From the NCBI RefSeq assembly GCF_030272615.1, contig NC_081415.1, positions 630,829,240 through 630,893,239 of the forward strand: a DNA stretch of 64,000 nucleotides, in the 5' to 3' direction. The stretch is from Cryptomeria japonica (Eukaryota > Streptophyta > Pinopsida > Cupressales > Cupressaceae). The notes below the pieces were generated by a model. It ran no database searches. It was not told the origin of the DNA and was given only the letters and a program-made list of their open reading frames with translations. The position numbers and the translations under genes were made by a program. Shown here piece by piece: positions 22,500 through 35,545 of this stretch. Within the stretch, counting starts at the first letter, position 1, and every line of letters begins with the position of its first letter.

Positions 22500-24600
22500 G
22501 GACTCCACATAGAGCTAGTAATGTTGGGCTAAGGGATAAAAGCTCCTTTCTGCCACAACTCATAACTCCATATTGCGATTTTCTCTGTTTATGCCATAGA
22601 TAAACACTTGACAATATTAATATATCTAAAAATATTGTTTTCTTCAGCTAAAATCCACTTTTATACCCATGTGATCAATGTATACTTGTGTATGTAATCA
22701 AAGTAGCTTCTGTTTGATTATTTTATTGTGTCTTTAAAGTTTATTTATTAAAGGGTGCATGAAACAAGTTTTAAATCCTTAAAAATCTATGTTTCATGGT
22801 TTTTTCAATTTTCCAAGTCTTGGCCGAGTATAGGTGCCAAGTCCGACTCTTGTAAGACTGGTCATACCTCAACTGAGATTTAAATCAATCATTAGGACAG
22901 AAGTTGCATCAATTGATGCTTAGTTCAATCAATGGTCCATGAATTAACTGAACCTTTTAGTTCACATTCCTATGAGTATCTATCAATGCTCTGGTTGATT
23001 GGTCAATAACAACAATGTGGTAAAAGAAATATCACTTCCAAAAGGTTCTCACATGTCATCCATTATTACATTAAAGTCAAAATTCCTTTCTGCCCCAAAT
23101 CCCTCATTTTTGTTCTTGCAACTCACTGGTCAAAGGAGAGAGAAGATGTTGACTGGAATGATATCAAGATCCTATCCTTGTATATGCATGCATCTTTCAG
23201 GGTTCATGTGGCACAAGGAGGTCCGCTCCAGAGTACAATTATAATAAATGCTATCATAATACATATGTCAGCCAAGAGGTAAAAAACTCAAGTTTATACT
23301 TGAAAAATAAGAAACCTGATTCTAAATGCTATGTCAAAATAAGATCATTAAAATGTTATGATGAATTTATAAAGCTTGTTGGGTCTAGTCTAGATTCTTT
23401 GACACATGTTTGGTCTCAGGGTTACCTTCACCACTTTAATTATGCTTTTTTTTTATGTGCATGCTTTCTTGGAACCATAATAAATAGCTAGGAAAATGCT
23501 AGGTACATAAATACCAAGGAGAATATATATCGTGAAAAAGGATACCACTTCATGTTGAGAAATGGTATGCAATTTTATACGGTAGAGCAATATGCAAGTT
23601 AAGATAAATACTTGTTTCAATTAACAGGGATTGCCACTAACTATTTGAGGTCCCTGTTTAACATACAGTCCATGCCATTGCTCTTTGTATTTCTGTCTCA
23701 TATAACTTAAGGCTCCTTCCTCAATTCCCCTAATTTCCATGAATTCATCTTAAAAAGCAATAAACATATTACAGGGTAACTAGGCTTCAATGCATAAACA
23801 TCTAGGATGTCATGATGCCTAAACTCCAATTATAAGGAACTTGAAACAATAATGTAGTTTATTTAAATGTATCACATCAATTTCTTCTATTTCACTAATT
23901 ATGTGATTTCATAAAAAGAAAATGAAGATTTCCAAATTACATGCCTATGAATGAAGTTTTCCGCATAAAAATTGCATTATTTTCCAGTCTGAGCATGAAC
24001 TCCAAGAAGATATAATTTTTAATAACCCAATTTCCATAATGGAAATCATGAATGTAGTAATCCCTATGGATGCCTTACAAGAATGTTCTTCTCTTCTAAG
24101 TTAGAATTACTAACAAATTGAGAATGTGTGGAACGATATCGCGTGAAAGAGTTCCTAATTTCTTGTCTTGGTCAATTCCCTCATGCTCTTTACTTGTACT
24201 ATCTTCAATTCGTTTCTGAGCACCAACTTTGTCTACCATTCAAAGGAGAAAAAGTTATTAAAATTTCATCTTTGTGCAATCATAAATATAATCATTGACA
24301 AAAATACAAAAAAGCACTAAAACTAGAAGTCATACAAATTTTGTCCATTCCAAGATAATAATGATTAGCATCTATGAAGCCTATTTAAGGATGTTTTTCA
24401 AAAGGATGAATGAAGTTAAAAATAAACAATTAATGAAATTGCAATGCTTTTGCAAGGAATGTTCACAAACATATAAACTGAATTATTGCATTTTTTGGAG
24501 AAAATAATCCATGGCACTGACAATGTGAAAGTTAATGTCACCAAAGCAAACATCAAGAGTGAACACAGCTTTATACACATATCAAACAATTTATTGAAAA
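22500..24600. other. No gene seen
   Basis: AT-rich DNA with scattered stops. Around 22885-22990 there are phrases (AATCAATGGTCCATGAATTAAC) like those at 14.6-15.8 kb, pointing to a shared old repeat. No domain recognised. Confidence 0.4.
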
Positions 24601-24615
24601 TAAGTAGGTGTTCCA

Positions 24616-24626
24616 TACATACATAC

Positions 24627-24657
<31 letters not shown>

Positions 24658-24739
24658 TATACATATAAAAGTTATACATATATCTATATATCTGTATATA
24701 TGTTGTACATACATACATACATAGATACATACATACATA

Positions 24740-24802
<63 letters not shown>

Positions 24803-24935
24803 GTATATGTATATATATATATATATATGTATATTAATATATATACATATACATATGTGTGCGTGTGTGCACGCGCGCGCGTGTGTGTATGTGTATGTGT
24901 GCGTGTGCGTGTGTATGTTAGTTAGCTGACCACAC
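24616..24935. repeat. Compound microsatellite (TA/CATA/TG)n
   Basis: About 320 bp of ATAC, AT, ATGT and GTGC repeats, passing from TA-rich to alternating purine-pyrimidine GT/GC. The open frames across it (runs of Y, I, C, M, T, H) are artefacts. Confidence 0.95.
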
Positions 24936-27900
24936 ACCCATTATATTTATCATTAGTTCCTAGATATAATAATCATAATGCTAGTCAGCCTATGTTGGTA
25001 TTAGTGGTTTAGCCTTCATTATATTATTAGGAGGCAGCCAATATATAGGAGGTAGTTAGCAGTTGTTGAATCATCAATTTGCGAATTCTATTCTTATTTA
25101 AGACTTGGGAGGTTGCCACCTTGAAGTGGCACTGCTTATTATATGTCTATTATGTTCTTATTTTCGCCATCAATTTATGTATCTGCTCTCTTTTGTTTTG
25201 ACTCAAGTGTTAAGCTTATTATTCTGCTATTCACATCATGTAGAGCGTCTTCTTTAAACTTGAATTTCTGCTCTGGTTATGCAAGCAGTGTGCCAGTGAA
25301 AAATAGAACAGTAGTATAATGGAGAAAGCAATATCTTCCATTTCAAAATCTTGCTTATTTAAATGATGACCATGCCAATTTAAACTTAGTTCATTGTAAT
25401 TTCCTAAAAATGTAATTGGAAACAACGTCAAATTAGAAACTAGTTAGATAGATCTTCCTAATGTTACTCACATTGCATCCTAATATATCATAAATTGACC
25501 ATGTCAGTCAATATTTGAAAAGATCAACACTTGAGATTAGCTTAATAGGTGTTTTGATCAAGGTTGAAAAACTCACCGGAAAATTGTGGAAATCGTGAGT
25601 ACTCATGATTCACATTTACAAGCGAGTCACTTGCATATATACTCGCAGACGAGTAAATGATTTATGCGCAGCGCTTTTTTAGTTCAAAAATCATGGAATC
25701 GTGCAAGTAAATAGCAGAAAAATCGGCCAATGAAAAGCATAAAAAGAAACGGGATTTTAAAAGTACGGGTTTGATTCTTATTTCCGCACAAAGCAACAGC
25801 CTTGTGTGACAGAAGGGTGTGATTTTGTTTGCTGGAAGGTTGCAAGGTCAAGAAAGATGTGCACCTGAGCAAAAGAGCAGCGACTGAGAGAGAGGTCGAG
25901 AAAGAAGTGGACAGTGGACACGACTGAAAACAACTAAAGACATCCTCATTTTCCATTTGGTAATTGCGACTACCATAAGAAATAAAGAATTTTATTTTAA
26001 ATTTTAAAGTGTGAGTAAAATGGTTGATCCGTGCAAGGAATGCAAATTGTCAATTATAGCAGAAGTTCTCACAAGACCACCTTGAAATACCAGGCAGAAA
26101 GCCAACTTAAAATGGTAGGGACTAAATAGCAAGGATTGGAATGGAAAAACAGGTTTTGGTTGCTCCATAAGTAAATACACACCTCATAAATAATATTAGA
26201 ATCTTGACAAGAAATAGCTAACAAAAATAATAATTCAATATTCTTGCTTCTTTATAGCAGAGAGAGTTCAGTTTTGCCTTTTGAAACCAAATTAAAAATT
26301 ATTTAATAATCATGCAAGGATTGACTGATCTAGATAGTCCTCCAGTCTCAAAGTTTACGTACTAGTATCAACATGTAATGATGTGAAATCAAACAAATTC
26401 CTAAAAGTTAACTACAACATATTTCACCTACTGGATTATAACTAGAATCTTGTGGAGGCTGCTCTCAACCTATGAAAGGAATTTCAATATTATAGACCAC
26501 AATATTAAGTCTAATAACAACATTAGCTACTTAGCGACCATCCTTGGAGGAAATAATTGACCTCAGAAGTAAGACATTGATTGTTTTATAAGTCAACCTT
26601 TGCATAGTTCTGGGTTTGCCAACATGATAAGGTAGCAACCCACACCATGGATTTTAATTAAAGCCAACCGATAAAGAAAACCTTACTCTTCTGTATTTGT
26701 ACCATGCAAATCAGCAACTAACTTAATGGCAAGCCAATTGTTTCATCTTTTGTATTTATTTATGATTCTCTAACATACCAGTTAACATATAATCTAACTG
26801 TTATTTATTTTTGATTCTATAGCATATCATTTAATTTGTAAAGACTAAAGAGTACTACTTTTTTATGTTATTTCTCTTTTGCTAGGTTCCCTTCCTACTT
26901 TTCTAAAAGAAACGGCTTCTACAAGTAGAGCTGGTGGCAGAAAGAGGGACCCTTGTTGGAAACATGGGACAACAGGTGCAGTGCGAGGAGCACTAGGCTT
27001 ATGACTGGTGGCAATGTGTATACCATTTTGAGTACTCCTTGTCTTGTTCCACTCAAATATTGGCATAGCTTTCAAACTCAATCATGCCATTCTCAAACTA
27101 CCATACACAATGCCTGTTTACACTTGCACAGACATTTAATTCATTTAATTTTTGATAGTTCACTTACGTCTGCAATAGACTTGCATATGGTTGTGCCATC
27201 TCTCATTTGCTTATGCTGGTTGTTTAATATGCTTATGCCAATAAAATGGCTGTGCCCTACTCAATGGAGGCTATGTTGAATCTTGAATATTGCGCTTGGC
27301 TTGGTTAATTTGCTGGTCTCTTTAATATTGATACTTATTGCTGGATTTTAATATTCTCTCATACCAAGCACTTTCCCCTTTGATACTTGGATGCCATTCT
27401 CTCCATTGCTGCACAATGTTTAAACCCAATTGCTAGACATGAAAACTCCACATAGGTGCTATGTTCATCAAAAATTAAAAGTAATATGCTACGCAATGCT
27501 TGTTTGAATCATTTGTCACTATTAATACTTAGTATTGTCCCACACTCCTGCTCTTTTGAGATTTACATAGGCTGCCCCTTCATCGATACTTTGTGGGATA
27601 TTTAAAATTCAAACTCCATGATGGCAGGCTGGCTGCAAACTCCTACTATTTCAATGCTGAGTTGGCTATATGCTTCATAAATTCAGATTATGCCATGATT
27701 TCAACAGATGGATGCTGGTGAAATAAATTCTATTTTTGTCTCTTCCTTTTGAACAGATCTCCCTACCTGAGAATTAATCAAAACAAAAAAGTTTTAAATT
27801 GAACTGCAGAAAAATGCATAACTAAAGACTGAACATCTTATGGAAGGGTTTCCAAGTATCAGTAGAGTTACACTTGGTGGATCATTTATGAAATTGTTCC

Positions 27901-28648
27901 TGCTATGCATATATCAGTGCAAGTAAATTTACAGATGTCTTGAACGTGTGAAAAAATTTAGATTCCTCTATACAGTTACAAACAGCTAGGTGAGATTTGA
28001 CCCCAGTGATCGATACCAGTAAACTGTAATTTTGGCTAGCACCGACCTTCTTTGCTTCATGTGTACTGCAAGTGTCCAAGAAAGAAAATACCATGTATTG
28101 GGAATGTCTTCGTGAAGCTGGAACAGTAGCAGCAAGAACTTGAGGTACAAAGTCACAAAACAGTGGAGTCATAAAAAATGCAAACATCAACTGCTAGGTA
28201 TTATATGTTCTTTGTTTTCAAGTCATTTGAACTTGGAACCCAGGATAAAATAAAATTGAAATTTAAAAGAGGATTTTTTTAAAGCAAGATCTCAACACTG
28301 AATTACTCCACTGTGTAGAGAACAATGTCTGCAGATAGCTTGCCAGAAAAGATAGCATATTATGATGCATAATGGTAGCATAATGGTAACCTGAACAGGA
28401 TGACTGTCAAAATTTCTTCCACCCTCTTCTCTAGCTTTGTAAGCTTGTATCATTACTAGCATGTTTATATGAGCATTGGATATCCCACCACGTGGTGTCC
28501 TGATAGATCAAAAATACTTTGCATATTCTTACTTGGAGTAACGATTCCTTTACTCAAAATGTCTAGTTTTGGGTCTTGCATGAAAGACTAACGCATTGGA
28601 GCAGCTGAAGTTGTCAAAACCTCATCTCTTTAAGCATTTGAGGCACAC
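24936..28648. other. Gene-poor stretch, no supported gene
   Basis: No recognisable element or domain. One minus-strand open frame at 25956-25684 starts MENEDVFSCFQS and is Ser/Thr/Leu-rich, like a plastid transit peptide; one at 28190-27903 has no features. Either could be an exon of a long-intron gene, but there is no evidence beyond the reading frame. Confidence 0.3.
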
Positions 28649-28698
28649 TGTAATGTCTCCACTTTGAAATACGATTTAATAACAAATAATAATGATAA

Positions 28699-28746
<48 letters not shown>

Positions 28747-28925
28747 ATAATAATTAATAAATAAATAATAATGAAATACCATATTCATTAAGAAGGATAA
28801 CTAATAAATAAAAATATAAGTAATGCGACCAAACAATCATCCGACTTATCCACCGACTATTATTGATGCTTCCCAAGAATAATATAAATTGCCAAGGAAA
28901 TTCATACCATTGGAAAAATGAAATC
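28649..28925 (+). repeat. 5' LTR of element 0, first part
   Basis: Matches 43888-44147. Contains an (AT)n run at 28698-28740 that is absent from the 3' LTR, so the microsatellite grew after insertion. Continues at 42253. Confidence 0.85.
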
Positions 28926-30526
28926 TGTAATGTCCCCAATTTTAGCCTTCTGGCTAATAGGAGTAATAAGGAGAAATTAATTAAATTAATTTCTTATAAA
29001 GTCATTAAAATAAATTAATTATTAAAAAGTGACTTTATATTAAATTAATTTAATTAAAAAGTGACTAAAGTATAAAAATAAAATAATTAATTAAATAGTC
29101 ACTTAATAAAATAAATAAAGTGTACCTACCCTCTTCTAGAAGCCTCTCATGATGGGTTATGGAAAAAGATAAAAAGAGGAGGGTAAGAGAAGGAAGGGGA
29201 GAAAGATTGGAGATTGATTTGGTTGTGATGACATGACTAATGCGTGGCATTGGTCGAATCTCTTGAGGACGCAAACCTTCAGCAGATTTGATAGAAGGGC
29301 TGGACAGAACCCTAGTTCTTCATTTTGGGAGTGGATTCGTGATGGGATCTACATCAGTGCCTAAATTTGTGAAGTCTTCTTTCGAAGACAAATTTACAGT
29401 TGAGAGGAGGATACTCTGGTCTTCCTATTTTGAGCTTATTGAGGATTTGATTGCAGCCATGACGACCATTTTTGAAGAATTTCAGAGTTGGCTAATTGAT
29501 CATCATTATTAATCAAACTCATTCAAGGAGGAGAAGCCGATTCCTATAGGAGGAATGATTTAGTGATATCACATGCTGCTGGATACTTTTTAGAAGTCTG
29601 AAGCAAATTCGATATTCAGGGCCTTAATCCCGATTTTACTCATATTTCATTACTAAGACACCCAAAGCTCATTAGAAAGGCAGCGATTTACTTGGAAGGT
29701 GGAGGCGATTCACTCTTGGATAATTTGAGGGTGATTTGGGGTGTATATTTGCTGTCAACTAATCCGAACCAGGTCTAACATAGCCCTTCGATTTTGCATA
29801 TATCTATTCCATTGGGTCTCCAAATTCAATATTGAGGGTGGCGCTATATTGGAGCAACTTAGGCGATCATTTTTTGGTGGCACTCCATGATGATATCAGC
29901 TGTCAACATCGTGTTCTCAGACCTATGGTATGCAGCAGTAAGGGTGGACTGTGAGGGGGGCTCGATTTAGCTTTTGGAGAATATTTTGACATCATTTCTT
30001 GCTTATTCCTATAAGGCGATTTGGCCAGGTTCTTACTCCAAACTTTCATTATAAATTTCCAGTATAAATGTATAAGTTTAGTTGCAGATTTGGAGTCCTC
30101 ATAAGTATGAAACGACAGTCCATGTATTCATTTATCAGCTACTTATATCTTGTCATTTGGCTGTCATATGAAATGTAATACATTATATGAATAAGGAGAC
30201 AGTTTGGGGTTTGCATTATATCCAACTGTCTTTTCTGAGGATACATGCCATCTGTTCGACAAAATGCCAGCTAGCTGTTAGATGTTTGATTTAGGTAATA
30301 GAGCGTTATACTATGGTTATATATGCTTGCTTGGCTGTCATACTTCATTAAGGAATCATTTGTAATTGTTCTTTCAAGTCAAATGTATGTTTGTCGAGTC
30401 CTTTGACAATCTGAAAACTTCTGAGACAGCAATCGACACAACACGCAATGTTAGAACAGCATAACATACAGATTTAGCAGCAAATATCCCTTGTTTTCAG
30501 TCACCATCTGTACAGGGGATATTACA
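28926..30526 (+). repeat. 5' LTR of element 1
   Basis: 1601 bp, pairs with 40647-42247; about 42 differences counted by eye (roughly 2.6 percent). Short open frames in it, such as 29288-29512, are not kept in the other copy and are unlikely to be genes. Confidence 0.9.
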
Positions 30527-30569
30527 GTGGTATCAGAGCGGTTTCCTGCCATCCTGTTGGGAGAAAAAG

Positions 30570-31574
30570 ATGGCTTATGAAAAATCAACTATTGATTTGA
30601 TGAACAACTTGCGAGCTTTGATGAATGATCCGGAAACAAAACAGGGATTTCTGAGAATGTTTGGGATGAAAAAGGAACTTTCTCAGCCTACAAATGATCA
30701 TGGGAAGGCATTCATACAAGAGCATACTATGAGCAGGAATGAAATGAGAAGACAAGGTCTATGCTTCTCTTGTAGAAGTCTGTGGGAGCTGGATCACAAA
30801 TGTATGGATCAAAGGATGGTTAAAGAGAATGAAGTTCACATGTCTTCAACTGATGGGGGAGTGACTGAAAATAACAATGTAATAACAGCCACTTCTATGA
30901 TGCCAATTAATGAAGATTCTTCCAAAGGAAGCAAAGAGGAGAAGGGTAACATTCTGATTTTGGACAGCAGTTGTTTACCTCTTCATTCTTATGAGATTAT
31001 TGCTCATATAAATGGGGGAACTTGTGAAGACGAGACTCCAGGTGTTAGCTCACAAAATGTGAGTGTTGAGGGTGAAAATTCTAACAGAGATGCACTTGTG
31101 AAGCTTGAAGAAAATGACAGGTATGCTGATGACAGCACACACATATCTTCACTTCATCATGAGACTGATGATACCTTGGAATCATCTATTGATGATACTC
31201 AGGAATTAGGAGTTAGAGATCAATTTGGAGGCATGAATTCAGATCTTGAGCATTCCGATTTTTTATATCAGACTTGGGAAGATATGGAAGTTGACCCTCT
31301 TCTTAGTGGAGCAGCCACTAGTGAAGGAGACACTTTGCAATGGCATGATATCATCACCGACCTGTTTGAAGATAGCAGCAATATGTTCCATACTTCTCAT
31401 GAAATTGCAGGCATTACACATGATAGAATTTGTGAAGATAAATCTACAAGTAAGGAGGTTGAAGCTTGCATTAAAGAAGTGTTTGGAAGGGGCGAATTCG
31501 GTACTCAATGGTATGACAACTATTTTGATTTTTATCAAAGCAGTCATACTTTATTTCATTTCAGTATGAGGTAA
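30570..31574 (+). CDS. Gag-like protein of element 1 with degenerate zinc knuckle
   Basis: 334 codons, ATG 43 bp after the LTR, the first after the primer site. Residues 1-60 are helical and charged. Residues 61-79 (RQGLCFSCRSLWELDHKCM) carry a C-x2-C-x7-H-x-C motif like the nucleocapsid knuckle of plant gypsy gag (CxxCxxxGxGHxC), with the glycine pair lost. The rest is acidic, Ser/Thr-rich and disordered. It is too short and lacks the usual retrotransposon gag core, so this is a remnant or a specialised small gag. The next frame (31580) overlaps its tail region in a different frame. Confidence 0.5.
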   Translation: MAYEKSTIDLMNNLRALMNDPETKQGFLRMFGMKKELSQPTNDHGKAFIQEHTMSRNEMRRQGLCFSCRSLWELDHKCMDQRMVKENEVHMSSTDGGVTENNNVITATSMMPINEDSSKGSKEEKGNILILDSSCLPLHSYEIIAHINGGTCEDETPGVSSQNVSVEGENSNRDALVKLEENDRYADDSTHISSLHHETDDTLESSIDDTQELGVRDQFGGMNSDLEHSDFLYQTWEDMEVDPLLSGAATSEGDTLQWHDIITDLFEDSSNMFHTSHEIAGITHDRICEDKSTSKEVEACIKEVFGRGEFGTQWYDNYFDFYQSSHTLFHFSMR

Positions 31575-31579
31575 CCTCA

Positions 31580-31841
31580 TTGTCATATGGAAATTTTGAA
31601 GGCAAGGACAAACAAGTTGAAATCAGTCCTTATTTTCTATTCATGAATAGCAGCGGTATGTCTTCACTTTCCTATGATATGGTAACCTTTAATTGTGGGA
31701 AAGGAAGTACTATGGTTAGTACACATGATGCAAGTAGAGGATGTAAAATTTTAGAAGATGCATCTCATTCTGGAATAAGTTTCAGGCACTTTGGAGCGAC
31801 TGATATGGAGCAGTCTCAAAGGTTGATTGATGGATGGCTAG
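31580..31841 (+). pseudogene. Second ORF of element 1, 5' piece (split by element 2)
   Basis: Open from 31580 to the insertion point. Text to the insertion ends ..QRLIDGWLA. Removing element 2 and one GCTAG (8048 bp) puts it in frame with 39890-40341, so the ORF was intact when element 2 landed. No family recognised. Confidence 0.45.
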
Positions 31842-32196
31842 TGTTAGGGGTAAATAACATATGTTAGTAGGAATGATAGTTATATTTGTGTTTATGTTGT
31901 GTTTATGGTTATGTTGCGTCGCCGAGAGGTTCTCGTCGGGTAGTTGGGAGTTGGTGACGGTTGGCAACTTAGCCAACCGTCAGGTCTATATATTGTTTGG
32001 ATGGAACCTCAGCAGGGAAGGTTATGTATGGATATATTCTAGATAATTCAATAAAGATATAACTCTTCCGATCTAGTTGTTTATCATTATTACTTATACT
32101 GTGATATATGAATGTTTTGTTACATGAATAACTGGTACATGTGGAAAACACTGTGTTATTTGTGAGTGTTACCAACCTTACATAAAGGACTAAACA
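31842..32196 (+). repeat. 5' LTR of element 2
   Basis: Begins TGTTAGGGGTAAATAAC and ends GGACTAAACA, with TCTATATATTG as TATA near 31984. Differs from the 3' LTR by about 17 substitutions (16 of them transitions) and one 11-bp indel, counted by eye. Confidence 0.9.
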
Positions 32197-32256
32197 TTTT
32201 GGCGCCGTTGCCTGAACGAACCTGGAGATAACCATGGCAGCAGGCGGAAGGAATTA

Positions 32257-32646
32257 ATGGGCCGGCCATTCAACCAACAATTACTTGTCGTGGACAGCGA
32301 CACACACGAAGAAAGTACCATAGAAGAGACCCGAGAGGATAAGTTGACAATAGACTTGGTAGAATTGTGGGATGTATTGGTCATGCAGTACGTGCAAAGA
32401 GAGGCTCGGGAGAGAGCCGTCTCGAAAGGCACGGTACGTGGTGAACTCACCGTCAGCACTCCCGTCTTTGACCTGCTCGGAAGTATTCCAAGGTTACTCA
32501 CCATAAATCTGATTGCACTTCAAGACCGAAGGGAGGAAACTGCACGAGAACTCCGTTGGCAACAAGTACTACGAAGGTACGAGGAGCAGAGCCGTAGGGA
32601 GGAAGAGGAGAGGGAGGCTAGTAGATGTCGTACCTCTGGCACTTGA
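32257..32646 (+). CDS. Small ORF before gag of element 2
   Basis: 129 codons, Arg/Glu-rich and helical (QREARERAV, RREEEEREASRC). ATG 61 bp after the LTR. No recognised family. It may be the decayed N-terminus of gag or a leader ORF; the region 32647-33270 that follows has only broken frames. Confidence 0.3.
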   Translation: MGRPFNQQLLVVDSDTHEESTIEETREDKLTIDLVELWDVLVMQYVQREARERAVSKGTVRGELTVSTPVFDLLGSIPRLLTINLIALQDRREETARELRWQQVLRRYEEQSRREEEEREASRCRTSGT

Positions 32647-33272
32647 TGCCCCTACGGCCAAACAAGGACAAACGTACCACTGCCATCGAAGGAGTAGACG
32701 AGGGAACTGTACAAAGATCTCTATGCATAAAAGAACAGGCCGAACAGAGATGACGGCTAAGGGAGGTTGTTGACTTGAGGAGCCCAGAGAAACACAGCAG
32801 AAGTCGGAGTGTGTCAGAGTCGTAGTCGGGAGAGACAAAGGTCGTGTATGTGGAAGGAGTTGGTCGAGCTCACCAGGAACCTGCCACTTCCAGACGTAGT
32901 GGAGGAAGATCTTGCCGACCAGGCCCCACACTCGACGTCAAGTGAAAAGGACTTTGGAGCCAAGCCGCAAAGCAACCATCAGAATATTCTGAACAAGGAG
33001 AGGAGGCGGTATGGGACCTACACGAAGAGATTGCTACTATTTTTGAAGCAACATTATCTGGCATCAGGAATTTGTCCTTGTCAGAGGGCATCAAAATAGG
33101 AGGGTCAAATCCAAAAACCCCGGGAAGGAGGGACTATAGGAGCGAGGGTGACCAAAGTCCTGCGGACAGGGGTCCAACCAGACCAAGAGCGTACGGTACC
33201 TCCCGGACACATAATACCTTTCCGGCATATAGTCACTTCGAAGTGCTACATAAAACCCTCCAGACAAGAACA

Positions 33273-34450
33273 ATGGCACACACCTCGGAGAAACAAAAGC
33301 TTCCAAAATTCATGGGCGACAGGTCGGAGGACCCCGTACAACATTGTAAGACATGCGTGACCATTTGGGAGGCAAATGGCCAAGACAACCAGGATTACTA
33401 GTTGAAGGCATTTCAAGCCACCCTGCAGGGAATAGCGATTGATTGGTATACAGACCTAGATGCCCAGTATAAAACGTCCTGGAACAGTCTGAAGAAGGCT
33501 TTCCAAGAGGAGTTCAAACTCCTATGGGATGACAATGAAATCGTGGCGGAGATTTACAATACCAAGCAAGGAAAAAGTGAAAGTGTACGGGCATATAACA
33601 GAAGGCTGAGGGAACTACTCAACAAATTGGAGAACCAGCCGGCTGATGGCCTCAAGAACCGGTGATTTGTTGAAGGATTGGTACCGTCTCTCAGATGGAA
33701 GATGAAAGTGGTCCCTCCGCCCTCGTATGACGAAGCATACAACTGCGCAATGGATATTGAAAGTGAAACTAAAGACATCCCGAGGGAAGAGTCTGGTGAG
33801 CGATGGTGACAGTACGGATGAAGACAGTGATGGGGAGTCCAAAACCGTGCAAGCACTCGGAAGGGATATGATGAGGATGATGAAAGAACTAAAAGCTAAC
33901 AAAGAAGGTGGCAGGGAAGGAAAGGAGCTATGGTGCACCAAATGCAAGACGAAAGGACACACACTAAGGGGAGTTGTCCCCGCAAAGCCTTCTGTGACAT
34001 TTGCCAAGTAATGGGACATCCAATTAAGGAATGCCCATACAACTTGAAAGCACGGAGCACACAAGTGCTCTACGCCCAACCCGACCAAGTCACACCGCCA
34101 ACGACATCTCCGAAGCCAGCAGCAAACTCTAATGCCTCTCCCGGAGGGTACAGAAACAATCAGCAAGGTAACAACAAGTCCAATAATAATACGCCAAGGA
34201 GTAGAATTCAATACGACGCGAAGGGACGACCCATGATTCAATGCAGAAAGTGCAACGAATGGGGTCACTTTGCGCGGGAATGTCAAAACGGAGGTGATGC
34301 AGGAAGTTTGCTGTGCAAATGGTGCGGTCCAAGAAATCATGAGGGCATAGACTGTCCAAAGCAAAAAGGGGTGAATATGCTGGAGGTAGAAGGACCGGGG
34401 GAAGGCATTGGCAATCACAAGATTGCAAAACAAGAAAGCCATGTATCCTG
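33273..34450 (+). pseudogene. Gag of element 2 (capsid domain plus CCHC knuckles)
   Basis: ATG 33273 (MAHTSEKQKLPKFMGDRSED). Retrotransposon gag core: DPVQHCKTCVTIWE, then FQATLQGIAIDWYTDLD and FQEEFKLL, then SVRAYNRRLRELLNKL. In-frame TAG at 33399, TGA at 33663, and frameshifts near 33795 and 33960. Nucleocapsid part: WCTKCKTKGH, then CDICQVMGHPIKEC, CRKCNEWGHFAREC and CKWCGPRNHEGIDC, the last three in C-x2-C-x4-H-x4-C form. The knuckle cluster ends at about 34360. Coding homology is clear, but the multiple stops make it inactive. A long open frame on the opposite strand (33615-34718) is a shadow. Confidence 0.85.
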
Positions 34451-34801
34451 ACCCTCGCACAGAGAAGGAAAGACTCCAGGAAGCCAAGGCGGATATCGAG
34501 CAGGCGATGGCAGAAGAGCGGAGGGCCTCACACCCGACTGCCAGTACACCACTCCGATTAGGACTGAAGAAAACTATCATTAAGCAGATGTTACAGACCA
34601 CAATACCCGTACGGGTATCCGACCTTCTACAGACCATGCCACAGTTGAGGATGGCCCTGACGAATGCAGCCGGTGACACCACCGTTGGCCAGGAACACTG
34701 AAAAAATGATAGAACCACATAGTACGGCTCCGATGAAGGAACCTGGTACGGACGCCATGGACCCTATGCTACTCACGGTAAGCATTGGATGAAAACCTGT
34801 C

Positions 34802-35545
34802 ATGGTGGAGATGGACATAATGGGACAAAAGCTCACAAACACCATTGTGGATGGTGGGTCCGGAGTCAACGTACTACCGAAGGAAACGTGGAGAAGCCTT
34901 GGCAAGCCTATTCTCTGGCCACCAACATTCCATCTCGTCGGTGCAGACCAACACGGTATCAAACCTCTCGGTACTCTCATGGCACAAAAGGTAGTGATCG
35001 GGACACAACGATTCCTTCTGGACTTCGTAGTCATCCCACTGGAAAGAAAAGCGTACGACGCCCTCCTGGGAAGGGGATGGCTGATCATGGCTAGAGCGAA
35101 TCATAACTGGAAGAAGAATACACTCTCAATTGAGAGTGATGGTCATAAGTATGTAATCAACCTAAGGAATCAGTCCGTCAGTGAAGAGCTCGCGTCACCA
35201 ACTCCGACTCGGAGGATTCAAATAGATGGGAGTGGGGTTCCAAAGGAGACAGAGGAGGGAAGGAACCCAAAGAGGAAGGAGTGTTGGAACTGGACAGATG
35301 TTCTGAAGATGGAACTAGTTCGCTGGCCGGACTCTTCCATTGGAAAATGGAGGACTACGAGGTCTTCCACCCGGAGTGCCACATGTTGCAAGTATGCGAG
35401 GTTGGGGAATCGAGTGGCAGTATGGACGAACAATCATTTCCACCGGAGTATGGCAGGTACCAGGAGGGAATGGCACGAGTGGATGACACGCCAGCCCATA
35501 AGTTTGAACGAGACAAACCCATCAAGTACAAGGAAAGGGGGGTGA
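34802..35545 (+). pseudogene. Aspartic protease region of element 2
   Basis: Retropepsin-like: NTIVDGGSGVNVLPKETW has the active-site motif in the form D-G-G rather than D-S/T-G, the style seen in Tat-type elements; later YDALLGRGWL is the second conserved loop. The protease frame runs to 35545. A neighbouring frame (35281-35672) carries the linker to RT, ending YKDVFAWT-stop-KDL, the usual text just before the RT domain. Everything after that is replaced. The DGG form may or may not be active; the polyprotein around it is broken. Confidence 0.7.

Noticed and set aside
24416-24937. 173-codon minus-strand frame of Y/I/H/C/M repeats
   Set aside because: Translation of a microsatellite.
29288-29512. 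74-codon ORF in the 5' LTR of element 1
   Set aside because: Not kept in the 3' LTR copy (a base loss near 41190 and substitutions disrupt it), so no sign of selection.
33615-34718. 367-codon open frame on the minus strand
   Set aside because: Lies opposite the gag of element 2, whose capsid and CCHC motifs are unmistakable on the plus strand; the minus frame is C/S/L-rich with no domain.
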